A DNA stretch of 64,000 nucleotides, taken from the NCBI GenBank assembly GCA_032622095.1, contig CP136066.1:93703319-93767318 (forward strand), given 5' to 3'. The notes below the pieces were generated by a model. It was given only the letters and a program-made list of their open reading frames with translations, was not told the origin of the DNA and did no database searches. How positions within the stretch are numbered: position 1 is the first letter of the stretch; every line of letters starts with the position of its first letter. Of this stretch, positions 22,560 to 32,852 are shown piece after piece. The position numbers and the translations under genes were made by a program. This DNA comes from Siphonodentalium dalli. Taxonomy: Eukaryota; Mollusca; Scaphopoda; Gadilida; Siphonodentaliidae.

Positions 22560-23015
22560 AAACATTACAAACATCCATCAGGAGTCATGACTAATCGTTT
22601 CATACTCAATAAATGAGTTGTCGGTGTCATACAGTGCAGTACTCAATACACCTCTATTGTATTAATTCATCGCATGGTACAGTAATGCCCAAAATAATCG
22701 ACTCCTTAACCGCAGCTGCAGGATTATGGATAATTTTTCAGGATTTAGTCAGAAATATGGCTTGTTGCCATTCATCGGAAAGCTCTCAGTGAGAGCTTTC
22801 CGATGAATGGCAATAAGCCATATTTCCGACTAAATCCTGAAAAATTACCCGTAATTCTGCTGTGGTTAAGGAGTCGATTATTTAGGGCATTACTGTAGTA
22901 TAGAAAGGGTTAAAAATATTTCAAACATCAATCATGACTAATCGTTTCATACTCAATAAATGAGTTGTCGGTGTCATACAGTGCAGTACTCAATACACCT
23001 CTATTGTATTGTATT
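22542..23015 (+). repeat. Direct repeat of about 115 bp flanking a family A MITE
   Basis: The block starting 'tttagtatagaaagggttaaaaa' and running through GACTAATCGTTTCATACTC and GAGTTGTCGGTGTCATACAG to CACCTCTATTGTATT occurs at about 22543-22665 and again at 22896-23012. A complete family A element lies between them, so this is either a tandem duplication containing the insertion, or two copies that later recombined. Confidence 0.8.
22678..22897. mobile_element. Family A palindromic MITE between direct repeats
   Basis: TA-CAGTAATGCCC to GGGCATTACTG-TA, 220 bp, a near-perfect palindrome with a three-base addition in the left arm (GCAGCTGCAGG). It lies exactly between two copies of a 115-bp direct repeat. 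Confidence 0.88.
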
Positions 23016-23304
23016 GATCGTGGTGTAGGTAATATAAAACTTGCTGCATAATATGTCATTTTGATAGGGAGCCGCTTCCTGTTTGCTACTATTTATGTGT
23101 TCCTTTAAATGGGTTGTGATGTTCATTGTTGCTAAAACAGCTTTTTTGCTGTTAATGTATTTTTGCTTCATATTATTGTGCACAGTATGCCTAGAGGTGG
23201 AAGATGCACATTTTATTTTTAAAGGGTCATGTCCAGATTTTATGTCTTGACCCTTTCAGTACTAAATTAGCTTTATTACTGAATTGTTTCTGCCATTCAG
23301 TGAT

Positions 23305-23702
23305 CAAGCCTGTATTCAGTGTGTCTGACATTTGCAGAATGAGGTCCCCACTGCAGGCTAGCATCACCAAATTCACCATCTGGGAACCTCATGCTGCTTA
23401 GGCCTCAACTCCTATGGAAGACCCAGGATCAAATTGAAGTTCCCCATTTGGTGATGTTCACCCATTAGTCACCTCGGTTAGGCAATTTTTTTTTCAAACT
23501 AGCGGATATAGTAACTGTACAGAAGGGAAAAAGTTAATAAAAACAATGTTAATTTTAGACTATAGATACTATTGAGGCCTAAGCAACATGAGGTCCACAG
23601 AAGGTGAATTTGGTGGGGCTAGCCTGCTGTGCAGGATAGCATCACTAAATTCACCCTCTGGGGTCCTCATTCTGCAAAAGTTAAACACTAAATCCAGGCT
23701 TG
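23305..23702. mobile_element. Family B hAT-like element, full-length copy
   Basis: 398 bp, from CAAGCCTGTATTCAGTGTG to a right end reading 'ctaaatccaggcttg'. It is flanked by the perfect 8-bp duplication TCAGTGAT (23297-23304 and 23703-23710). The body matches that at 21031-21429. Confidence 0.85.
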
Positions 23703-23847
23703 TCAGTGATGAAGGTATATACTGAAATGATCTATTTTTATTTGGAGGGGTGCTTTTATAATAAAAGGGCAAAAAAATTAGGATTCTCATGCACTCATAT
23801 GTGGGAATGAGCTTTCCATAGCTGTCAATCAAATAATTATTAACAGA

Positions 23848-24014
23848 TACAGTGATGCCCTAATTAATCGACTCCATAACCATAGCAGAATTATGGGTAA
23901 TTTTTCAGGATTTAGTCGGAAATATGGCTTGTTGCCATATTTCCGACTCAATCCTGAAAAGTTACCCATAATTCTGCTGTGGTTATGGAGTCGATTAATT
24001 AGGGCATTACCATA
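23848..24014. mobile_element. Family A MITE lacking the central hairpin tip
   Basis: TA-CAGTGATGCCC to GGGCATTACCA-TA. The palindrome turns at GGCTTGTTGCCATATTTCCG, so the usual centre (AAGCTCTCAGTGAGAGCTT) is missing. Both arms share ATTAATCGACTCCATAACC-type variants, so they changed together. Confidence 0.85.
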
Positions 24015-24386
24015 TGTTCTACCAATCAATGACTGAGCTGGTCGCTTGCTGCATTTATAACTCTTTATTCACCCAAATTTTGATATCTGCGCATACTTTC
24101 AGTGTTTAATTGCCTATTTTCAAAAAATGTTAATGTTAATGTTAAAAATCATAATGTACTGAATTATGAATTTGTGCACAGATTTTGAAAATTTCATCGA
24201 TGATTATAACACTATACATCATTTTGCGTGACAGTAGAAATAATTTTCACAATTAGACGAAAATAATGTATGCTGTAAGCTAGCTCCCTCCACTAATGAA
24301 TATGTGTGGAAACTCAGACTGTTTGTTGAAATTTTTTTGGGTTAAACCATTGTTAACTCTTTGCTGACTAAATGCTCACCGACTGG

Positions 24387-24597
24387 TACAGTAATACCCT
24401 AAATAATCGACTCCTTAACCACAGCAAAATTATGGGTAATTTATCAGGATTTAGTTGGAAATATGGCTTGTTGCCATTCATCAGAAAGCTGAGAGCTTTC
24501 CGATGAATGGCATCAAGCCATATTTCCTACTAAATCCTGAAAAATTACCCATAATTCTGCTGTGGTTAAGGAGTCGATTATTTAGGGCATTACTGTA
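24387..24597. mobile_element. Family A palindromic MITE
   Basis: TA-CAGTAATACCC to GGGCATTACTG-TA, with a shortened centre (AGAAAGCTGAGAGCTTTCC). Confidence 0.88.
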
Positions 24598-24599
24598 GC

Positions 24600-24780
24600 T
24601 CACAATTCACTTGAGGAATGTTCAGATAAATACTAAGGACTAAGACAATTTATTGAACTTATTATCCAAACATTTCCTCCAAATGACTGAGTAGGAATCC
24701 TATGTCTTCTGTGCTTGAAAAAACCCACAAACGAATAATCAAGCATACAAATGTATATGTTTATAATTGAGTGTGAAATT
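24600..24780. mobile_element. Family F MITE fragment
   Basis: Contains the diverged arms 'ggaatgttcagataaatac' and 'ttgaacttattatccaaacatttcc' and then the phrases 'cttctgtgcttg' and 'tgtttataattgagtg' shared with 22290-22559. Ends are not clear. Confidence 0.5.
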
Positions 24781-25079
24781 TAATTCAGTTATGAAAATTA
24801 GTATTATATAAATTTTAATTATATATAGATTATGTTTCTCATTCATAAAATGGACTCCACAAGTTTCAGTTCATTTTATCAAGGAGAAGTTCCCAGTCAA
24901 CTTACAGCCAGGTACATGGTGGCAGGCAAGGTGTGGTGCAGGGCTTTAAGGGTTTCTTAATAGTATTGTCCCCATACAGGGTGGGGGTGGGGTGTGCAGT
25001 TCTAAGGATGGCGCAATGATGGAGAACCTCTAGCCACATCTCTACTTATCATGAAATTTACATTTTCTCTCCCTGTCAG

Positions 25080-25215
25080 AGAAAACATAAAAAACATTAT
25101 GCAATATAAACAACTGCAAATAAACAACAGACAAATATAGCCATACAAACAACTGCAAACGGACAAATATAGCCATGCTGTCATACAAACAACAGTCAAC
25201 TGCAAACGGACATGG
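25080..25215 (+). repeat. Irregular short tandem repeat
   Basis: The phrases CATACAAACAACTGCAAAC and GGACAAATATAGCCAT and variants recur about four times. The open frames on the minus strand over this region derive from it. Confidence 0.75.
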
Positions 25216-25365
25216 ATATGTGGCCATACATAATTATTTATTGACATATAATTTGAAAGAGCTTTAGGCAAAAGCAATTTAATAGCCTGGTTTATGAACC
25301 CATCCTAAATTTTATCCCATATTGCAACATCACTATTGCTTGGTTTATGATCATGTTGACTAAAA

Positions 25366-25629
25366 TACAGTAATGCCCTATATAATCAACCCCTTAACCA
25401 CAGCAGAATTATGTGTAACTTTTCAGGATTTAGTCGGAAATATGGCTTGTTGCCATTCATCGGAAAGCTATCGGTGAGAGCTTTCCGATGAATGGCAACA
25501 AGCCATATTTCCGACTAAACCCGAGAGCTTTCCGATGAATGGCAACAAGCCATATTTCCGACTAAACCCTGAAAAGTTACCCATAATTTTGCTGTGGTTA
25601 AGGGGTCGATTACTTAGGGCATTACTGTA
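25366..25629. mobile_element. Family A MITE with internal duplication
   Basis: TA-CAGTAATGCCC to GGGCATTACTG-TA. The right arm contains a segment of about 48 bp twice in direct orientation (GAGAGCTTTCCGATGAATGG to CCGACTAAACCC), making this the longest copy (264 bp). Confidence 0.88.
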
Positions 25630-25696
25630 TGAAGCATGTGGCAATATTTAGTCTTTGTTTTCTACTCTTTCTACTTTTTGTCATTATTTATACCGT

Positions 25697-25845
25697 TTAG
25701 CCCTTCCATGACTGGAGTTTCCTGAAAACCCTGTAAGAGAATACAGTGGCCTAACAATATTTACCTTGACCTTGTAAGCCTAACAATATTTACCTTGACC
25801 TTGTAAGCCAGTCCATATATGCACTGGCACAGGATCTTTAATAAA
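25697..25845. mobile_element. Family C MITE, degraded copy
   Basis: Starts TTAGCCCTTCCATGACTGG, a decayed TTAACCCTTTCATGACGGG end. The spacer phrase 'cctaacaatatttaccttgaccttgtaag' is repeated twice in tandem (25750-25808). It ends at 'gcactggcacaggatctttaat'. The internal hairpins are mostly lost. Confidence 0.6.
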
Positions 25846-27281
25846 TGATGATTTCCAAAAAAAAGTGAAATACATCTGCAGTTTCACTGTTTGTCAATTA
25901 ATGGGGTGATGATGAATATTTAAAAAAAAAATATTTCCCCTCTTGCATCTACTTTTTCCATACTCAAATGTTCATAAACCAGGTATATATAATGGTGTGG
26001 CCTTACAATGACAAATATTGATATTCAAAACCAGGCCTACATAATAAAGTGCGGTTCTATCATATGCCACTATATAAGTATTTTCTAGTTTAGTGGAATC
26101 AATTAACCCTGACTTTGACATATCTCAAATATTCAAACCAGGCCTACCCCTTAATTTCTATATACACGTGTACATGTAGTATTGAAAAATTACCTGCTGT
26201 GAATGCAGGTCTGACCATTGAGTCCAAGACCAGTGGTTTCATAATTCACTATTGTTTATTTCCTGTCACATATATAGCAAATAGTTTCCATGGTTTCAAC
26301 GGTATTATTTGTGACCACAAAACTCAATCTTATTGTTATAGACTCACAAATAGAATTTTTTTTTATATTGCGATTGCTAAAAATTTGTTGCATATATGCT
26401 ATTTACAATTAAATATATTAATATTGCTATTGTCTCATTTCTCAGGGCCCACTTTAAACTCACGATGAGAGGCGTAGGAAAAAATATGGTTGGGACCAAA
26501 ATATGGGTCATTATTATATAGCGGGTGTGGTCTGTCTGCATGCGCATCCTATGACATAAATTGCCATGTATCAAATTGTCAGACAAAAACACTTTAAGTT
26601 TTGGCAGATAAACATTACAAACATAGGCCTAGAATTGATTATATTGAGCATGGCCATAATAAATACATAGTAGATTGCTTCCATTGGTGTGTTGTATAAT
26701 ATAGTGTCACATGGGCGAGTAAGTGATCAAGCAGGAATACCAAATCATAGCTCCCTTCAAAATAAGTTGAAAACAGATATTTTGGGTAGATCCCTTGAAA
26801 AGCGCAATAGAATTTTTCAATTTTGAGGTTATCTTGCATAATATATGACCTGTTTGTTTCCTAGACCAACAAGGAAAATGTTCTTGTTACAGTTAGTTCA
26901 TATTGTCCTGGAAACACATTTTGTGGTACTCTAGAATTGCCAGTGCAAAAATAGAGTATAAATTTGACTTGTGGGGTGACATGGTCACTTGTGAGTAGCA
27001 CATTAGAAGTATTGATGTTGAAATGAGTCTAAATAGTATTTGCACGCTGCAGATGAATTTATGTCGTGAAAATGGACATATATTTGAACCAATCATTGAT
27101 CGTCAATATTCGGCAATAAAACTTCAGAAGTCAATGTGTCCACAGTTTTGACTCAGATGCTTGTGTATCAACATCACTATGTGTCGCAATGTGTTTTCCT
27201 CACGATGGTGGTTATCTTCAGAAGCATTACAATTGTTTTCAAATAACATGCATGCCATTTTTATCACATATAAGGTTCAAG
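25846..27281. other. Intergenic stretch
   Basis: No gene recognised. The phrase 'ttcaaaccaggcctac' occurs twice (near 26026 and 26133). Open frames here have no family resemblance. Confidence 0.45.
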
Positions 27282-27754
27282 TTAAAGGCCCATTTAATTT
27301 TCGAGTCGCCGATTATTTTTTTTAGTGCCTTGATATACGGTTCTAATAACAATCCATGCCATAAAATTTGATTAAAAAAAACTATAATTCATCACCATTT
27401 GAAATGTCTGTGTCTTAGAAGATGCCCACATAGGAATAGAAAAAAACTGAAATCATAGAAAGATTTCCCCTGTTATGGCTCCCAGAATGCAACATAATTC
27501 AAACTAAAAATGTATTTTCAATGGAAGGGGATTTAAGATATAGAGTTATTCCCCTTTCATTGAAAATAATGAAACTTATGCACATAACACAAGTCGGTAT
27601 CTCAACAAAAACAACATGTTCACAGTTGATAACACCAATAAATTTGATAATACAATGTTTTGGAGCTTCCTCTTTCAAATGGTATATATATATATATGGC
27701 ATATATATTTTATATAAAATTATCTGGGGGTTCTAAAAATAAGTGGGCCTTTAA
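27282..27754. mobile_element. Family D MITE (TTAA-AGGCCCA ends)
   Basis: The left end reads TTAAAGGCCCATTTAATTTT and the right end AAAATAAGTGGGCCTTTAA, so TTAA duplications flank matching inverted termini. The body of about 465 bp includes 'gaatgcaacataattcaaac' and 'aatacaatgttttggagctt'. A copy in the other orientation, without the terminal parts, lies at 60094-60355. No transposase is encoded. Confidence 0.75.
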
Positions 27755-28325
27755 TTCAGTCGTGACTTAGAAAATAATAGTATTGAACAGTATACACGAT
27801 ATTGTTAATGTTGGCAGATACGATTCATTATCTCGTGTTCTTGGTCAATAATGCTGGACACGAGGTGTAACCTTTGTACAATTGATTGATAACCCCCTAT
27901 CTGAGCAGGCGTTATCAAGGGCAACGAGTAATGATGGATAAAAAAAAAGGAAGGACGGAGGATCGAGAACAGATGGATCGACATTTCGTTATATGTAGTT
28001 ATGTAGTGCCGTCACTCGGTCACTGTGTTCGTTTTTCCAGGCCCATGTATGGCAATGTTAGTCCGCCTGGGCTGGCGCGTGTTACCTTGGCTGTATGATG
28101 TCTATACACAAAAATAAACATGCACAAATTGGTATGACCTATATCCTTATTGTACCACCTCCATGGATATATAGGGAAACGACTGACAATGTGTGTCACA
28201 GCTGAAATTCCCCGCTGTGACTTAATTATGCCCAAACTGACATTAACTTTCAAATTAATTTTTTTTTTAACAGTTATTGCATCTTTACAGTGGCTGATTT
28301 ATGACATAACCAGTATTTGTTTTAT

Positions 28326-28592
28326 CTCGAAATAACTAGATAATATATGTCGTTATAACGAAATACTATATTTAAATAAGGAGCTAATATCTTGAAATAA
28401 CGAGGTATATTATCTTGAAATAACGAGATCCTTATTTTGAAATAATGAGATATTATCTTGACATAATGAGATATAATCTTGAGATATATAACAATCGCGA
28501 TATCCTTATCTTGAAATAACGAGAAACATCTTGAAATAACGAGATATTATCTTGAAATAACGAGATAGATACCTCGTTATTTCAAGATAATA
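28326..28592 (+). repeat. Tandem repeat of about 20 bp, CTTGAAATAACGAGATATTAT type
   Basis: The word TCTTGAAATAACGAGATA recurs about ten times with small changes. Near the right end the array reverses (ACCTCGTTATTTCAAGATAA), which makes a hairpin with the preceding unit. Confidence 0.85.
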
Positions 28593-28599
28593 TATTGTT

Positions 28600-29855
28600 A
28601 AACGGACATAAGTATTTCATCACATGATATGATTATATTTTCTTATATAATTATCAAAAAAAAAAGGTATGTTTTGCAGGGGTGATTTTTGTGTGTGGAG
28701 AGAAGATCATATGTGTGTGACATAAACATACACGGAGTGTCATTAGAAGGTAAACAGTTCGTCAGTGTCTGACGGTTTGTATTTTAGACATAAATATATA
28801 ATTGTTGCAATACCCACATAATAATCAATACAATTATGTCTCATGCACATATATAGTAGCGACGACATTTAGTGACAAGTGGTCGTTGCAATTAATATAT
28901 GTAAGTGACAAGTTTAGTGACATGTGGTTGTCGTAATTACTATGTTAATTATGTCGCCCACCGATTTTCAATGAGTCTAATTTTTTACTATTTAGAACTC
29001 CGATTTTTTTTCCGTAATTTTTCAAATTTGCAGTCGTGTGTGTTGTTAAATAACTGTCAATGATATATCCAAGTAAAATTCATATCGGACAGATTTTGTG
29101 CGACAACCAAGATAATAGTGGAAGTACTGAAATTTGGTATATTATTCGAAAAAGAGCGTTTTTGCTGCGACACAATTCAGGTAAAATAATCGTCCACCTA
29201 TATCTTATAGGCCTACATGGGAATGACCCCTGTATCGACTGGATCTACGTACCGACCTATATACATGTGTAAATGTTTGCCATTTGCAAAGAATACATGT
29301 ATGCATTGTGTATATTTAAATTGCGTTGGAGGGGCGAGTGTCCGATATCGGCCGGGAAAACTTACGTTTTCGGGGTGGGGCATCAGTCCCAAATTTTTTT
29401 GAAAGTTCAACCTTGCATTCTGGAATTTATTTCGGACCCATCCCCCATGATACGTGCATATTTTAGCAGCATATATATACTCATAAATTCAAATTCAAAT
29501 AACTTTATTGCATATGGAATGAACCCGATATCCGGATTATCACCAAAACACACACGTGTGTACGCATATATATCAAATAAATTTCAGTCCAGCTTGTGTA
29601 CTTGTGCCGCGTCGGATGGGCCCGCGGCCCCTGTGTGCATTTCGCGTATAGGCCTACATGACAAACAGTATGCTATAATTCAATATATCCGCGTGCAAAT
29701 AGGTTCATATTGGACGTATATATAATTTTACTATGGAATAAGCCCATGTGGTGGACTTAAACCCGTCATTTTGTTGGATGGCGTGGGCCACAGTGAACGC
29801 ACAGGCATATAACGAGCGTACATATGGTGCTGAAATAGACCCATAGTGAACTTAT
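28600..29855. other. Intergenic stretch
   Basis: No supported gene. A 150-codon open frame at 29273-29725 has neither family resemblance nor splice or start context. A local pair of AAGTGACAAGTTTAGTGACA-like phrases lies at 28870-28925. Confidence 0.4.
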
Positions 29856-29879
29856 TTTATTTTTTAAAATTTATTTAAT

Positions 29880-30012
29880 TAAATTTGTTTAAATCAAAAT
29901 TTTGAAAAACCAACGCCGCTATATATAATCTCCAACAGGGTACCCCGAGTCACCACATCAAATTTGGTTGAAATCGGACCAGCAGACTAGGAAAACAATC
30001 CGGACAGACAGA
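29880..30012 (+). repeat. Dispersed repeat fragment (GGACCAGCAGACTAGG type)
   Basis: Second copy of the repeat at 11940-12065, ending in GACAGACAGACA. The GC-rich element that follows is inserted directly at its right edge. Confidence 0.65.
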
Positions 30013-30016
30013 CATA

Positions 30017-30386
30017 GGGCGCCGGAAGAGGGGGGCAGAGGGGCAGCTGACCCCCCCCCCCGCCCTTGACCAAGGGGGGCGAGCGGGGGCAGGACTTGCC
30101 CTTTTTCTGGAGACAGAAAATGCTTTTTGTGTGTTTAATCTCGTGTTTTTATAGCAAAATGTGACTTTTTGGGTCCAAATACCCCCAATTTCACAAGGAA
30201 TATTAATTTTTTATCAATTTTATCACAAAACGGCCATAAAAACCGGCAAATACCATTAAAATAGGGATTTATGAATTAATGAATTTATGGTTATTTTCCA
30301 GAGTTTGCGGAGAAAATGCCCTTTTTTTGCGGAAAAGTGCCCTTTTGGTAGGCTCTGCCCCTGCCCTTGGATGCTTCCGGCGCCCC
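30017..30386. mobile_element. GC-tipped MITE-like element
   Basis: The left end GGGCGCCGGAAGAGGGG and the right end 'gatgcttccggcgccc' are inverted (12-15 bp). The body is about 370 bp and has runs of C and G near 30052-30080 plus a mirrored pair of 'tgcccttttt' phrases. The target duplication is unclear. Confidence 0.55.
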
Positions 30387-30389
30387 TGC

Positions 30390-32797
30390 CTACCTTCTCC
30401 TAAGCTTTTCCTAAACTTGTCCCAAATTACTCTTAATTTGATATAGGCCTAGATGGAATATATGCCCTCTTTATGAAAAACTGAGGCAAATTCTTTTCAG
30501 TAAAATAACTTTCTATAATGTTAGAAACTTGATAAGGATTCAATATTTTATTGGCTAATGACAATTGAGAATTTAGATCTCAATGCATTATTGACATTAA
30601 TTACTTGTAATATCATATACCGGTTCTAATATCATGCATTTGCGTTTCTCTGTGTATATTTGTTTGATTATATAGGCCTAGGTACCGTACCCCCTTGGGG
30701 TCAATTGACCAGTATATTACATTCTATTCTATTATATTCTATAAATTTCTCCATGTGATATGGCTCTGAAATATAAGCTACCACCTCAACAGAGCCCCGT
30801 TGTATTTATAATGTAAAATGTATCGATTAACAAATACAAATTACTTGAGTGTTCAAAAGTTTTAGTTTGATGCGTGGCAGTTATCTATTGGTATCTGTTG
30901 GTATTTGTTTGACTGTGAGATGTGTCATAGTCACGTGGTTTTTATTTCTTATCACGTGTTTCCTGTATTTTGACGAAATAAAATAAAGTAAAATAAAAAG
31001 TATTTATTGCACGATTTAAGACTTGTTTAGACTTTGATGGCTCAGACAACTGTCCAACTTGATTGCTTTTAGTATATTCAATATTATTAATTTTATATAA
31101 TGTCACAATTAGCCTATATATTCATTAGCTGTGTTGTTTTTGAAATGTTATCTGGCCACCACATGCAAAAAATGAAAAATTAGGTCAACATGACCTCTTT
31201 CGGTTTCGCAGATTGCTGCTTCCAATACAAGTGTACACACTATGTTCATGACTAGTGATGTGGACTTGACCTAAAAAAAATGGTCGGTACCGGTTCCGTC
31301 ACATCTGCACTGGACCACCCGTTTTCGACCGGTCAAGTATGGCTGATGAGTGAGGGCCAGGGCAGCGATCATGCTGCGACGGGGTCGTTGTATTGTAATG
31401 TTTAACTTTATACATAAATTATATAATTAATATAGATATTAGATGCACACAGGAAACGGATACCGTTAATTACAAACACTTTACATAAAACACTACCACT
31501 AGGGAGTGGCCAAATAAAGTATGCCCATGGCCATGGTAATATCAACAAAGGGCCATAACTCTAGTGAATATCACATAAGACGATTTTCATTTTTATTAAT
31601 TGCTGTGTATTGTTAAAAAAAAAATGGGTCCGCGACTCGGCGGTAATAAAAAAAAAGTTATTTTAGTTTTAAGTTTTTTTTCGGGTGGCGGTTCCACTAA
31701 CCAAGTTATAAAATAAAACAAAAAAACAAAACTGAAATTGAACGCGGTTACAACAGTACAAAAAAACAACAAAAAGGTGACCTGCGGTAAGAATACCGCT
31801 CAGTACTGCAGGTCAACCGCCCTCCACCGTGTTAAAAAATGATAAACGGTGTACTGGTGGTATGCCCACGGTATGTACTGGCCCATCACCTCGCTAAACA
31901 GGTTACTTAATAAGAGCATAGATGTATATGGTTTTTGTGGGACTATTTATATTATATTTTTTAACAGTACAGTACTACTCAAAATAAGTTTAAATTTTAC
32001 TGCATATATATCTGTCACTCGTCAATCCTGGAAAATCTAGCTACCAAATGCAAATGATGACAAATTTCCCATACAAGCTACCTTCATCTTCGGTATTGAT
32101 ACTAAGAGTCTAAGACTATTCATGGTTATTTTTGTTTCTATTTTTGTATGATACAATTATAAAATATCAAATATCACAGTTTAAAAAATTAGTCTGCTAC
32201 CGGTAAACATTTAAAGACCATTTGACCCACCATTGTCGGTAATGTGTAAACTTGACTTATTTCCGACAATGGGGGGTCAAATTTCTTTGATGGCTACTCT
32301 CTTTGATGCGATTGATTGGTTTGACTTTCGCTGACAAAGCTTTATCAAGGACTGTATTGAGAACTGTCCACATGTCATGGGCTACTGATCAGGTCTTATT
32401 CAGTCAAGTGCATGATTTCTTGCAACCTGTTAATTGTCAATGTCAGTTGTCACACTTCCTGTGGAAAAAGGGGATTGGACTCGATATGTGGCCGTTTTGT
32501 GGCAAATTTAATAGGGGTCATGATTGGTGAGGGGAATGAGCCCCCTCCATGGCCTGCCATAGTAGCGGACACCCTGCCTATAAGCTAAGGGAGCTACTTG
32601 TCAATGAGTATTTAGCATACAAAGGGTTAAAAAAGGTACTGCAGATAAATAGTGACATCTTGGTTTTTCCATTTATCCCAATTTTCTTTCATATATTGTA
32701 TTTATTGTAATTATATATATGAATACTCCATAGAGAGGAAAACTAGATGATGTTTAAATCAAAATAACTAACTTGTTTCATTATATTCTCCATACAG
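30390..32797. other. Intergenic stretch upstream of the RBM33-like gene
   Basis: No coding exon recognised. It includes a hairpin around 31771-31815 (GACCTGCGGTAAGAATACCGC with CTGCAGGTC), and an inverted pair near 32218-32285 (TTTGACCCACCATTGTCGG with CCGACAATGGGGGGTCAAA). A 5' UTR exon of the RBM33-like gene should lie here or just upstream, because the first coding exon starts with an acceptor. I could not place it. Confidence 0.4.
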
Positions 32798-32852
32798 GTT
32801 TAATTTGACACATAAAAATGCCGCCCCCGGCAAAAACAGAGACATGGGACAG
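32798..32852 (+). CDS. RBM33-like gene, first coding exon (ATG at 32818)
   Basis: Preceded by the acceptor CATACAG (32791-32797), so 20 bases of 5' UTR precede the ATG. The 35 coding bases (MPPPAKTETWD plus two bases) end at the donor GTGAGT (32853). Joining to the next exon restores a Ser codon. Confidence 0.6.

Noticed and set aside
20133..25629. Regularly spaced palindromes considered as a CRISPR-like array
   Set aside because: Copies are about 200 bp, irregularly spaced, each with TA flanks, and the window is eukaryotic. They are MITE insertions.
29273..29725. 150-codon open frame on the plus strand
   Set aside because: Contains no recognisable domain. It overlaps other open frames by chance, and there is no splice or start context to support it.
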